Assembly: GCA_907164885.2 (NCBI GenBank)
Contig: OU015496.1
Span: forward strand, 108,323,707-108,387,706
Reading direction: 5' to 3'
Length of the DNA: 64,000 nt
Source: Dolomedes plantarius
Lineage: Eukaryota > Arthropoda > Arachnida > Araneae > Dolomedidae
The notes below the pieces were generated by a model. The model saw only the letters and a list, made by a program, of their open reading frames with translations. It did not search any database and was not told where the DNA came from. Below are positions 1 to 11,575 of this stretch, piece after piece. Both the position numbers and the translations under genes were made by a program. Each line of letters starts with the position of its first letter. The stretch's first letter is position 1.

Positions 1-1015
1 AAAACAAGTATTAATGTAGGTCTGTCGTAAAAGCGAAATGCCGTAAAATGAACTTTCAGGCAAACGTTGGAGGGGGGGGGGCAAGCAGCGTAATTAAACA
101 GTTTTTTTACATAAAAAGGATACAATTTTCTAAACAAACCCAGAATGAGTAATATACTTTCTTTCGCGTTTAAATTCGATTCGTCTCTATCCAGCATAAA
201 ATTCCCTAAAGCAATTAATCATGTTTCATTTACAGACGTCTTTCGCAACGCAAGTTTAAGACCTTTCGTTTTTCATAAATTCTAAAAAGAAACCGTCTTT
301 TATACTCTCCACCGCTAGGAAATCCTCGAGCCTCCACAGTTGGGATCGATATGTCGGCGCCAGTTCAAGGTATTAACACATAAAGTAACAAGGGACATCT
401 CCCGATACAGGAAGTCTGACAAACGAGATTTCAACTCCACTCTGCGACCAACTAATGGTTATTCTGCAAGACATGACAAATGACACAGCACGGGTATGAG
501 AAAGAAACCCCATTTGCAGAGCTGAAGAAGGGACTGAGTTATTTATGCGACATTTCTTTTTTTCTTGTTTACGACGAATTTCAAAAAATAAAAAAGAGAA
601 AGAAACTCAGATTTTTATCTTATCTCGTGGCGCGCGAAAGCAAAGTTTGTCTAATTTAAGATTAAATGGTTATTGTTTCAACAAAGATATTTGTTTTCTG
701 TCACTTTTTCTTTTGATGAGTAAATAAAATATCTGCGTGTAAAATGATATTTCAATATGCTGATGTACGCCGTATGGTGACTAAATAAAAACACTGGGAT
801 TTGCATTAGTTCAAATTATAATTTGGTACCACGGCTGTGACGGCCCGGTGCACATGCTAGATTTTTTTTTTCTTAAACAAGTGACGACTATATTCAGAAT
901 ATTTCCAAACAGATAGCGAGCCTGGTAATAAAGACAAATCTATAAAAGAAACGTCATGATTGAAAAAAAATGCAGTATTATCTTTGAACACAGCACTGTA
1001 CTCTGTACGCTTTAA
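1..1015. other. unannotated AT-rich sequence
   Basis: No inverted-repeat pair, tandem repeat or recognisable protein was found. A 60-codon ORF at 545-727 is lysine/phenylalanine-rich and looks like a chance ORF. A run of ten G lies near 70-80. Confidence 0.5.
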
Positions 1016-1017
1016 TA

Positions 1018-1504
1018 CAGTAAACCTCGATTATCTGGCTCTCGTTAATCCGGATCTCTGGATAATCTGGATCAGATTTGTAGACATTTTTATTTAACGT
1101 TCACATTAGATAGCAATTTTTAACTATGATAGCAAGAACGTAACTACAAGTACGCCAAATATTCGCTTTTTAGATTGATTGATTGTACAGCTCCTGCACA
1201 GAATGCACAATAAATTATGCTAGTAAAATGTTTTTTCTTGAGTTTAAGAAAACTGTAATAGACTTACCATTTATTTGCTAAGAAATTATGTGAAAATTTA
1301 TTTTTATATTTTTTAATGTGTTGTAAACAACACTATGCAATTTTGTTACAAAATAAACAGTAAGTCTGCTTAGATAATAAACAGTAAGTATGCTCAGTTA
1401 AGGATTTTGTTTTGCTTATTACCCATATTACCCGGATTATCCGGATTTTTGATTGTCCGAATTACCTATGGTCCCAGTTAGCCCGGATAAACGATGTTTC
1501 ACTG
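1018..1504. mobile_element. short pogo/Tigger-like MITE
   Basis: The left end reads CAGTAAACCTCGATTATCTGG. The right end is its imperfect inverse (CCCGGATAAACGATGTTTCACTG). A TA dinucleotide lies directly outside each end (1016-1017 and 1505-1506). The sub-terminal regions repeat the motif 'ATCCGG/CCGGAT' several times, as in pogo/Tigger elements of the Tc1/mariner superfamily, which duplicate TA on insertion. The 487-bp interior has no ORF and no transposase motif, so this is a non-autonomous internal-deletion derivative. The family call is from TIR style and is inference; the TIR and TA pair are seen directly. Confidence 0.75.
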
Positions 1505-1626
1505 TACATATATGTAAGAAATGCTTATTTGTGAAGTTAATTTTTGATAAAGGACAGGGTATGAATGACAGTCTCCCTTTACAAATTTCACCTGTGTGTT
1601 ATATATAAAATCTGCGCTATCCTGTG

Positions 1627-1628
<2 letters not shown>

Positions 1629-1656
<28 letters not shown>
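1629..1656. repeat. (TA)n microsatellite
   Basis: About 14 uninterrupted TA units. The region 1507-2290 around it holds nothing else I can identify. Confidence 0.95.
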
Positions 1657-1657
<1 letters not shown>

Positions 1658-2287
1658 ACAAGAAGCTTATTAATTACCGGATTGTAACATGGTGTCTTAA
1701 ATCACGTTACTCAATCTTAACCTTTTCCCTAAATAATTATTCAAAATAGCAGTCCGTGAATAAAGGCCTGTGGCAAAGAACTGCAATTAAATTGCATCTA
1801 AGAGTTTATTTCCGAATATCAAACCACCCTGATTCAATCCATATTAATTATCTGCCAAGCCATCATCTCGGACCTCCCGATGCGTGACCAACCCGATCGA
1901 AATCAAATCCCTCTCTGCGTTAAAACTCTTTTGTTTCAAACCGTCTAATGCTATAGCGCATGCACTTATGACGTCTGCGCCGGCGATGGGGAATAGGCGT
2001 GACTAAATTTGATACTATATTTAGATTCTTCCAACCGTGGTTCTTCCAACCTCGTGAATTAAGTTCAATTCCAAAATCAGGGATTTCCCCAAAGTAGTAT
2101 TAAGAATTGGCGCTTGCTCGTTCCATGCGAATATTAAAATAGTGGTGTTTAACACCACGAATTTAATCTACCCTGAAGCCCCCCTGTAAATTGTTTAATT
2201 ATTATTCTTTCTCTAATTAATTTTTAACATATATATACATATAACACATTGCTAAGTTTGCTACTACGAAGTAGAATTTTGTAAAAG

Positions 2288-2290
<3 letters not shown>

Positions 2291-2321
<31 letters not shown>
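2291..2321. repeat. (AT)n microsatellite
   Basis: About 15 AT units. The 'IYIYIY' proteins read across it are artefacts of the repeat. Confidence 0.95.
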
Positions 2322-2323
<2 letters not shown>

Positions 2324-2714
2324 GAACCTCGAACTTTCGTTTATCAAGGGACCGATTGCATTGGACAATAAATGCGGGAAAACTATTGATGAGGGACCAT
2401 AACAAAGAAATTTCATCATCGGGACTGGATGAAATAAACGACACATACGGGAAAACGATGTTCCGGGGAACGATCGATCGAGGTTCCAATATATATAATC
2501 CGCATTCTTGTGGTTGTCCCCAGAAAAGAAAAACAATATAAAACGCGATTTTCTACCGTTAATGCGGTGGGCAGTATGCTATTTGTGTGACTATATCTCA
2601 TTTATAGGAGACACCAAAATCAAAAGCAAAATAATTTCTTTCGGCATTTAATGTACCCTATACTTAAACTACTTTTATCAAAAGATATATTTTTTAACTC
2701 TATAGAGCTCTCCT

Positions 2715-2778
2715 TTACCTTGGAAATGAAGGGGGGACTACAATGCTAATCACCCCCTTACGTGACTGAGCCAGCCCT
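2715..2778 (-). mobile_element. possible hAT terminus (one end only)
   Basis: Read on the minus strand from 2778, the sequence begins CAGGGCTGGCTCAGTCACG and runs into a GGGGG/CCCCC-containing sub-terminal stretch. This resembles the CAGGGCYGG ends of hAT elements; compare the confirmed hAT at 14403, which begins CAGGGCTGG. I found no partner end and no 8-bp duplication, so this may be a truncated copy or a coincidence. Confidence 0.25.
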
Positions 2779-2813
2779 GTATTCGGACGAATTCAATGGA
2801 TTTTTTTTTTCAG

Positions 2814-2852
2814 ACTTTCAGATCTTACGCTTGGTAGCCATCGTCAGAGCTT
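2814..2852 (+). other. candidate 39-bp host exon
   Basis: A run of ten T followed by CAG (2801-2813) forms a textbook 3' splice site. GTAAGT follows at 2853-2858, a textbook 5' splice site. The 39 bases between are a multiple of three and are open in two frames: FQILRLVAIVRA (third frame) and LSDLTLGSHRQS (second frame). The first frame has a stop. I recognise neither peptide. No neighbouring exon was found, so this could be a chance match to splice consensus. It is the best splice-site pair I noticed in the window. Confidence 0.22.
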
Positions 2853-3359
2853 GTAAGTACGCTATTTTAATCTGAGTTATGAATCTACGCTAAAAATCTG
2901 ACGATTATGGAAATTACGAAAGTTGCATTATTTATTTATTTGCAGTTATACCGCGAAAATTAATATTGGCTCCACAAATTCCAATACTTTACCGTTAGTG
3001 GTTTTTATTTATTAACCACGAGGACGCATATTTAATTGCATGCTCGCACACACACGTTTTATTTCTGTCTGTTCACAGGTATGGCGCTGATTTCATCAAA
3101 TGTTAGATAATAAAATAATATAAATTTAACAATATGTATAAACTTTTATTCTATGAACCATTAATATGTAATGTTAAATGGTACACTGGTACGTTATGTG
3201 CCATAACAATCATTAATTAAAATGTACACCCTTTCAATAAAATGCTATTAATGATTAGAAACATAACGTGTAGTAAACTAATAATTTCAGTACATAAACC
3301 TTTTATGTAAAATGTAGTTTAAGTAATTAAATTACACACGTACAGACACACACACACGC

Positions 3360-3361
<2 letters not shown>

Positions 3362-3432
<71 letters not shown>
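3362..3432. repeat. (TA)n microsatellite, about 35 units
   Basis: Uninterrupted TA run immediately after a short (AC)n stretch (3345-3358). Confidence 0.97.
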
Positions 3433-3437
<5 letters not shown>

Positions 3438-5496
3438 TTCCTCATTGATAATAAATTTCAAACAAGATAATAGTTTGTTTCTTTAAACTGTCATAAACAA
3501 TGCATGTCTTATCTATTACTGAAATAATCATATCAGAAGTAATGTATTTACTAGATTCAAAGGATAATGGACTCCTTGTAAATTACGAAAGTTAAGGAGA
3601 ACATTCTAATGAATTGCTAGACTTTATTCAGAGAAAGGTATATAAAATGCTTCTAAACTCGTTAAACAATAATTATTACATTTAAATATCGTAATTAGTT
3701 TTGACGTCTATTTATCTATTCCTATGAGAAACTCAGTTATCTATTTTTATAAGATTTCAGTTTTAAAATAATGAGATAGATAAAGCCTCGCAAATTTATT
3801 TTAAAGATTTCTACTTTTTTAACCCAATGTCTCACCCTTATTATACATTTGAGAGACTATAAATCATCAGAGTTGTTTTTTTCCCCTTGAGACATGTGCC
3901 TGCATGAATAGTGGACTATTGTCTTAGGCAGATAAATAGTACATTTACTGCTACTGTTGTGGTTGTCCTATTCACTACGTTGAGAGGTAAATTATTTTGG
4001 TAATATTCTGTAGAATCTATATATTTAAGTTGCTAAATCGATTTTTTGGGCAGTCCGTGAGAGAAAACTACTGATTCAATTTATCTTATTTTGGACTTAA
4101 ACGAAAGATTTTAATCTATAAATGTGTCAAATTTTGTTTTTGTAACCGGAATTTCTATTAATTAGCAATAATTTGCAATTTAAAAATGCTTTCTGTGCAT
4201 GCTCAGTAATATGCTTAAACCTGGCTTTAGATACTGAGCACGAGGTCGCATAAACACGTTAATTTGCTTATTCCGAGGAATCTCTCTAGCTCCCTCTCTG
4301 CCATTTTTATTTTTAACCATGTTTGGGAGATAGAGAATTAAGCCTGACGGAAATTGTTTATTTCTTGCTGTTGAGTATCCATATTTCTTTTTATTGGGTT
4401 CAATAGGAATTTTTTTAAAGTATATTTCTCTATTCTTAATATTAAGATCTTCAACATTTGGCAATGGTGTGTTGAATATAATTTGTTTATACGTACATTT
4501 ATTTAGTATCCAGCCATCATGTTTTGACGGGTACCAACTAGCAAAAATAACAACACATTTTAAGCGTAGTAAACTTCAAGGAAATCATGCTGTTTGGATT
4601 TTTTCAGTTTATTAATTGAGGTATTTTCAGACCAAGTTTGTTATTTTGCTAACTTTACCTTTTTAGGTCATTGATCGGGATTACTAAAATCAAGGGTTAA
4701 CGTAATTATGCCGTAAGTGTTGCAGATGCATTTTAAGAAATATTTCGAAAATCTTTGACTTCAAAAAAATTTATACATTGGAAAATCCCGTAACTAAATA
4801 ACTTTAAAATATTCTATAACTAAATAATAAAAAGAAGCAGTTACTTAGAAAAAAAAACCTAATCAAAATATAAAATTCGATGTTTGTTTTTAAACTTGCT
4901 GTTTATCCCATATAAAATTTATGAGGTTGGAGGACATTCAAGCTAGTGAAAATTTCGGGTAAAGCGTCTAAAACTTCCACCTTTCATATACACCATACTT
5001 GGTTTGATTTTTAAATGAATGTATTTATGAATTATATATGGATTATCAAGCAAGATGCATATGCGCAAATACTTTTATAGTCGTCTGAAATGTCACTCAA
5101 TTTTCTCCAATACCTACTCTCAAAAATACATAAATTTAAAGAGAATCTGACAGTTCTTCATATTTAACTCAATGAAAGATGAAATGTCGCTGCATTCCTT
5201 TCACTATTGTAAATGAAAGTCCAGGGTGAAAAATGAACGTTGCGAACGTCCCCATGGAAATCTTTTTGCAGGTACTGGATAATATTTTAATCTCTGACGT
5301 ATGCTTTTACCTATGAAAAATTGAGACAAAGAATTAGCAAAATTTATTAATATGTATCATTGTTTATAATAATGTATTCGTGATCAGATAACACTTTTAA
5401 AAGGATTTAATCAGTTACATAACAAGTGGAAGTTTCGGTTTAATGTATAGTTCAGAGACAGGAAAAGTGCTAGATAGCCTCCTAAATAATGAAATG
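3433..5496. other. unannotated AT-rich sequence
   Basis: About 2 kb without a recognisable repeat pair or motif. ORFs at 4180-4464 (minus) and 4394-4615 (plus) overlap each other on opposite strands, lack recognisable domains and are treated as chance ORFs. Confidence 0.45.
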
Positions 5497-5497
5497 A

Positions 5498-5742
5498 AGG
5501 CCTTATTTGAATAGTGTTCGAACTCCACTTAAAAAAAATGGAGTTAGCCTCACTTTCACGTTTATACAAGTCATTTATATATTATTTTTAAACTGGTACA
5601 CCTCCAGGTTATTTATGCTGCCAACAGAGGGCCTGACAACTCAGACTTCAGCAGTCATTTCTCAGCATTCAATACACTTAAAGGCTCTGTATCTCAAAAT
5701 TAAAAAAAGAATGGAGTTGAACCACTATTCAAATAAGGCCTT
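5498..5742. mobile_element. MITE with about 30-bp TIRs
   Basis: The left end AAGGCCTTATTTGAATAGTG continues into TTCGAACTCCA. The right end is the inverse (TGGAGTTGAACCACTATTCAAATAAGGCCTT). The element is about 245 bp long. No clear target duplication could be fixed, so the superfamily is unassigned. The 80-codon ORF at 5507-5749 is just a read-through of the element. Confidence 0.7.
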
Positions 5743-7385
5743 AAAATAATATGAAATATACAGAGAATAGTGAACGAGTAATTGGAAGATTATACCATTC
5801 AATTAAAGATTTAGAGCAGCGGTAGCACAAGTAGGATTCCAGACCGTTATGAATTCGGACAAAAAATAAAAATATCCCCCCCCCCAACCTTAACAAAAAA
5901 AGGGAGTCCCCAATTCCCCAAACTTAGCAAACATGTCTTCAGAGTCCTTAACTTTGTACACATATCTTCAGAGAGTATTAGAAAGTTTCTTTATTTGTAA
6001 TGCAATTTGAGTGTCTATGAAGCATTTATTCATTGTAAATTTGACTTTTTTCCTCTATAGACTTAGTTCATATTTATTATATGTGATCTTTTAAACAATC
6101 AAAGAACTCAAAGCATTGATGTTATAATGTAACCTGCGAACTGAACTCTAGTTCTAAGTTTTCGAACAGTGAAGATTCCATGTGAGATGTAAAGTTGGTC
6201 ATAAGTCAAAACAAGTATCACATTTTTGAGCCTCAATCAATCAGTTTGCATTCAACAGTGTGATGTAATACTAGTAATATAGTTTGTATTTTCTTTATAC
6301 ACCACCTGTAAAACTCACTGGCGGAAGTGGGTAACAATAATGCTTAAGCATAAATAGAAGCAAATAGTTACATGATTAGATATTTTGCACAAAAACCAGT
6401 AGAACAGCTCAAAAAATTTTAACCCCTTATCGATCGCATAATTTTCAACAAAGCAGTAAAAAAGTGCCTATTTTTTCCAGAGGATTCCATTCTTGATCTA
6501 CCACATCTAGTTTAAAAAACCATCCACAATTACATTATAAATAGACTGGTGCTGCCATCTAGTATGCAAAATAAGAAATAAAAAATTTTCAGGGTAAATG
6601 ATATGGATTGTTTTTAATCTTTTTGTTGTGCTACTTTTGAACACTCCATCCCTGAAATAAAATGGGCACGAGAAATAGAGGGTGAAACTTCAACACATAA
6701 TTTTGACGGGAGCTAGAAGGAAGGAATTAAAAAAAAACCTTAATTATTTCATCATAATTAACTGTTAAATAGGCTCAATTCGAATTATCAAAACAAATTT
6801 CGCGATCATCGTCAGGAACAGAGCAAGAATGCCTACGCAGTATGACCAGTTATGCAAATGGCTTCAGACGTTCTTCGCGGAAGAGATCTTTCAGACGAGG
6901 TAGATATCTTGAAATCATGAGCAACTGTCAGAAACCTATTTTCCTTTCACCTTGGGCAGTAACTGAATGACAACGGCTAAATCCAGTGTTATTATAACGA
7001 AGGGGAAAAACAATGCACTGAAGATTATTTCTTACTGGTCTATTTGCAGACACAAGCAGTAAGATTCATGAACTAAGCCGAGCACGGCAAAGAAACTATA
7101 CGGCATGTTCTATCTACTGACACGAGATCAACCCGCTCGACATCAAGTCCGCAGGACCAGACGACCGGTCCCGCCATCGGCCTCCTGAACCAATGGGGCC
7201 GAGTCCTTCATCCAAATAAAGTTCAGCTTGACGACACCATTCGCTCAAGGCCCAAGAACCTAAGTCATCCAATAAAATCTCAATCGCACAATTTTCCCAA
7301 ATTGTTCGCTACTACACTGTCATCTACATCGTTATCCGTTTGAACTCTTTATTAAATTATCTCACTTAAATTACAAACAAACAAA

Positions 7386-7388
<3 letters not shown>
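5743..7388. other. unannotated sequence with a GC-rich patch
   Basis: Mostly AT-rich with no features. The stretch at about 7130-7265 is noticeably more GC-rich (around CCGGTCCCGCCATCGGCC) and could be an old LTR or repeat fragment, but no ends or coding motif were found. Confidence 0.4.

Positions 7389-7439
<51 letters not shown>
7389..7439. repeat. (AT)n microsatellite
   Basis: About 25 AT units. Confidence 0.97.
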
Positions 7440-7440
<1 letters not shown>

Positions 7441-7607
7441 CAAACAAATCACTGTAGAACTCGTACAGTGAGAAACAAGTAATACGTTTTCGGAAATTAC
7501 ACCGACCACAGCATTCGCTTATACGCCTTATCAAACTGTTGACCGGTCGGTACGCAGCAATTCTCGTACTCGCAGCCGAGGGTTAATTTCCCAAGTTCGG
7601 TGATATT

Positions 7608-7775
7608 TTTACCATGTTTTTATTTACTCGCTTTCTTGTGTGTTTGTGTGTTTGTACAAATCTTGCAATCGATTTTTAACTAACTTCCCAACTAGCCAAG
7701 AACTAACTTCCCAAGAGCCAAACAACATTTGAAACTTTTAGAATTTCGCAGAATACGATGACAATGCCATATTGT
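7608..7775 (+). repeat. dispersed repeat, copy 1 of 2
   Basis: Shares extended identity with 34548-34700. The shared blocks include 'CCATGTTTTTATT', a GTGTTTGTGTGTTTG stretch, 'ACAAATCTTGCAATCGATTT' followed by TTAACTAACTTCCC, 'ACATTTGAAACTTTTAGAAT' and 'ACGATGACAAT'. Copy 1 carries a small duplication of AACTAACTTCCCAA that copy 2 lacks. No TIR or coding capacity was seen, so the class is unknown. Confidence 0.7.
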
Positions 7776-8933
7776 AATACGTTTAGCCATCTTTAAGCAG
7801 AATTAAACTCATTTTCAGTTATTTTCAGTTAATTTTGTTTTTTAGACTGGTGCCATCTATTGGCCGGGACGGGAACGAAAAGTTAAACGCAAGTTAACTT
7901 CTAATTAACTTCATTTTTTTCAAGTTGATGGAATAATTCATCAAAAAAATTTTTAAAAAGTATTTATTAACACATAGAATTTTCAAGTTTATATGATTCA
8001 ACAAAAAATTTAAAAACATGGTATATAAAAAATTCTTTTTATCTTCTGATTATCCAATATTATTGGGCCCACAAGTGCCGGATGGACAGTACAGATCCGC
8101 CAACCAAAATGACAACCCCGGGACCTAGAAACAAGCAATAAATAAAATTTTAACAATAAAACTAAGAACAATATTTGATTGTAGATAGAATTGCTTAGGC
8201 AAGCAAATCATGGCAAAACTTTCTTTCGGAAATGATAGGGTCATTCATAAATTGTAATTTAAATAGACACATATGCCTACCTGAGTAAGACTCCCCAACC
8301 CGTATTTCAACGAGGTACATGAAGAATAATTAAGGGAAATGCGAACATTCTAGGAAACCAAATTTGGACTTAATAAATGGCATATAATTAGTGTCCAGCA
8401 CTTCCCGGACTCCATTCGCTGTGATTTACGCAAACTCTCCGGAAATCCAATGCTACTCATAATTTCTGCCTGGGTTAAACTCGGGCATTAGGGGGAGTGT
8501 TTGAAGTCTTCACTCGGGAATATGCGTACTCAAATGGAGATTATCCACGCAACATTAGTCAGTCGATTACTTCTTTTTCAGTGAAGTAGTTCTGTTAATT
8601 CTTAGGTAGAAATTGGAAGCAAAATTGCATTTTTCTTGATTCATACAGATTACAAGCGGTATGTGTTCGTATTTAGAGTAAAAATTACCAAGTATTACTA
8701 AAGTCATCATGAACATATTTTTTGCATGGGACACGTGGTAAATCCTTAGTTCAAATTTCATATCACTTCGCTAATATTACTTGGGGAATTAAAAATTTAT
8801 AAAAATCGATAAATCTTTTACAGGAGAAATTTCGGAGACGTTTAACCTTAATCTAAAACGTTTTCTGTGAAAAATTAATAAAGTACGATAACAAAACACT
8901 ACTATTGTAACTTGGAAAAACTAAAATGCTTTA
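7776..8933. other. unannotated sequence
   Basis: No supported feature. A moderately GC-rich patch lies at about 8400-8515. The 64-codon minus ORF at 8567-8761 has no recognisable domain. Confidence 0.4.
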
Positions 8934-8935
8934 TA

Positions 8936-10379
8936 CAGTGGACGCTCGTTAATTCGAACTCAAAGGTTCTCGAAAAAAAGTTCGAATTATCCGAAGTTCG
9001 AATTATCCGATGTTAAGAGAAAATATATAACTTTAAAAGTGTATCACTGAAGAAGAACAATCTCCTAGTATGTATAACCCCGGAAAATATATTATACTAT
9101 GTTATCTAAAATTAACATATTAAAAAGCAATACAGACTTGCCATAATCATAAAATGAAGCAGAAGATATGCAGTAGAAAGTAAACTTTAATTAAAAATAC
9201 GAATTACACTATGGGGAAAACTGTAAAGTGGATGTTTGGTTTTGTTTATGTGCCTACATTGTTCAGCCAGCTTCTCGATTTGATGTAAACATTTCAATTC
9301 ATTTTCAGAGGAAGGTTCCATCTGAATAAATGCTTTCAGAGTTTTAATAGAGTCCATTATGGCTTTGTCCATTATGGTCGCATTAAAAATATCTTTCGGC
9401 AGGTAAGTAGAGAAAAGCCCTGGCAGTTTCCTACCGAAATTAGTGCATACGTCTTCGTTTACATCAGAGCTTTGGCCACATACAGTTTGATAAGAAATAT
9501 TGTGCCTTGACTTAAATCGAGAAAGCCATCCATCACTGCATTTAAAATCTTCAATACCCATTCGACTTGCCAATTCATCAGCCTTCCTCAGCACTCGGGA
9601 TCCATTTATCGGAAAATTTCGAGATCTAACATCCTGGAACCATAGCAGTAGAGCTTTTTCTAGATATTCTTGGGTGCATTTCTCATGCGTATCCTTCCTC
9701 TAGCAAATTTTGATTTTTCCCATGAATATAAAATTGACTGCTTATTTTTCAAATAAGTTGACAAGATTTTTTTTTTAATTCCATAGTCAGCTGCTTTGTT
9801 TTACATTCGCCATTCTCTACTCTCTCTAAAATTTCTACCTTTGTCTCCAAAATTAGGGTTTTGTACTTTCCACGCGTAGACATCCTGATTTTTTACACTT
9901 TCACACACTGAGGAAGAAAAACTAGATCACATTAACTTGTCTGCACTGCAGGCATAACTGACGCAGCTCCCTAGAATCTGTAATAAAGACTGGTTTTTCT
10001 GAAATTCTAAGAAAATCGATACAAATAACGGAAAATCACTTTGTCCGTTAAGCACTGATAAGGACAATAGCCACTAACGTTTAGCGGAAATGCAATAGTC
10101 TAGGAATGCGGGCATGTGCCTCTTTACATAGAAAAAAAATACAGGTGATTTTGACACACAAAATAATAAATACAGCGTGTGTTTTCTCCGTTAATTGAGG
10201 AAAAAGAAAATTTTTTTGTCAAATGTTTAGTTCGAATTAACCGAATTGATCAAAATTTAGTTCGAATTAACGAGATATTTTTAACATTAACTCCAATACA
10301 AGTTTTTTGGGGCCTTTGGATGAGTTCGAATTAACCGAAAGTTCGAATTAACCGAGTTCGAATTAACGAGCGTCTACTG
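8936..10379 (-). mobile_element. pogo/Tigger-like DNA transposon, internally deleted
   Basis: The left end is CAGTGGACGCTCGTTAATTC. The right end is its inverse with one mismatch (CAGTAGACGCTCGTTAATTC on the other strand). TA flanks both sides (8934-8935 and 10380-10381). 'GTTCGAATTA' is repeated several times inside each terminus, typical of pogo/Tigger TIR regions. A minus-strand transposase remnant lies inside. The copy is 1,444 bp, shorter than autonomous Tigger-type elements, consistent with loss of the catalytic core. Confidence 0.9.
9187..9883 (-). pseudogene. Tigger/pogo-type transposase remnant
   Basis: Reading on the minus strand from the ATG at 9883, the first about 45 codons form a pipsqueak-like DNA-binding region (MSTRGKYKTLILETKVEILE). 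After frameshifts, a CENP-B-type helix-turn-helix follows (KADELASRMGIEDFKCSDGW, then LSRFKSRHNI) at about 9490-9600. The frame then runs 'LPGLFSTYLPKDIFNA'. Intact relatives continue there with a DET catalytic motif. Here the sequence jumps to 'TIMDKAIMDSIKTLKAFIQ', which resembles the C-terminal tail of such transposases, so the DDE core is deleted. The product would bind DNA at most. The family call rests on the order of the HTH motifs; the exact subfamily is not resolved. Confidence 0.85.
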
Positions 10380-10381
10380 TA

Positions 10382-11172
10382 TTAAAAAAATATTACGCTT
10401 TATACAAGAACAAGATATGGATTTAACTTAAGATTTGTTTCCTTTATATATCACTATAACAAAGTCTGTCATAAAAAAAATGTTACATATGAGAATATCA
10501 TATGGATGGGTATTTCTCTGCCACGAGATATGTAATGTCGGATTTCTAATTCCTTACATATGACAACGTGTAGAAATTTTCTTGTCAATAAGGGGTCAAA
10601 GTTTGATCCAAAACTATTATCGGTTGAAAAACCTAATCAAGATATGTAACAAGAAAAACATAACGACCTCTTTGCCGATTTTTAACCAGTAGTCTTGTAA
10701 ACAACTGGTTTAAACAGGGCATCATTACGTAAAAATTCTCATATGTGTAGCCCCACAAACTGTGTACCATCACTAACTGATGCCCAAAAACTCTCATGAT
10801 GCCCTAACAGCGCAAAGCGGCCTTGCAAACAGCCGCCGGGATCGTAAGAAGCAATCCCTAAAACTCTCTCTGACTCCGTGGACGGAAACAACTACTAGCG
10901 TTCGTGCCGACACCCTCTGAACTCTACTTGCAGAGAAAGGATGTTTGTCAGTCGATCCAATGTTTTACTAGCTGGTAGCAGCATATTTTCGTGTGTGCCT
11001 ATATTCTTGTTAAAATTGTGTAATTCTGTAAGTAATTGTTATGTGTTCATTAAATTAGTTAAAATGTCACCTAGGGTTTAATTTTTTTTTATTCTCGGGA
11101 TCAAATTTACTTTCTCCCTGAAGTCAACAGGTCTCAGTTGTTATGTGACTGTTCCGGCGAATGGCCAGTCTA

Positions 11173-11176
<4 letters not shown>
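10382..11176. other. unannotated sequence with a GC-rich patch
   Basis: The segment at about 10745-10990 is more GC-rich than its surroundings (around GCAAAGCGGCCTTGCAAACA), but I recognise no ORF, TIR or RNA fold in it. Confidence 0.4.

Positions 11177-11203
<27 letters not shown>
11177..11203. repeat. (TA)n microsatellite
   Basis: About 13 TA units. Confidence 0.95.
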
Positions 11204-11208
<5 letters not shown>

Positions 11209-11211
11209 AAT

Positions 11212-11575
11212 AAAAAGAGTTGAAAGAACTGCATTGACAGCAGTATCATAAAGAGCGTTATTGGATTAGGAAAAGAAAATGACGTATATGAAAGAAGATA
11301 CTTATATACAGAATATACTGAACTTAACAATATTTAAAAAAAAATCATGATAGTGTTGTTTTCATAAAAATTGATTGTCTAAACTGGGCAGGTCACATTC
11401 TAAATATGAAGGACGGTCGTATATAGTAAAGAAAATCGAGGCCAAATCAAATCATGCTTTAAAACGAGAAAGATTGAGACAACTCATACAATCGACAATG
11501 AATGTTGAATTCTTTGGGAAAATAAATAATGGAACAACTATTGTAAAAACAGGGATGCCCAAGGGCGTCTGATAA
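11212..11575 (+). pseudogene. LINE-like reverse-transcriptase tail fragment (tentative)
   Basis: Several short frames resemble the far C-terminus of non-LTR retrotransposon polyproteins. 'SIIKSVIGLGKENDVYERRY' lies at about 11247-11305. 'LNWAGHILNMKDGRI' lies at about 11378-11425 and matches the common 'RWAGHVxRMxDxRI' motif near the end of many LINE ORF2 proteins. Frames are broken by stops and shifts. More weakly similar debris (about 12215-12375, with 'KPRWINAVHARLF') may be the same or a second old copy. Clade not determined. Confidence 0.4.
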
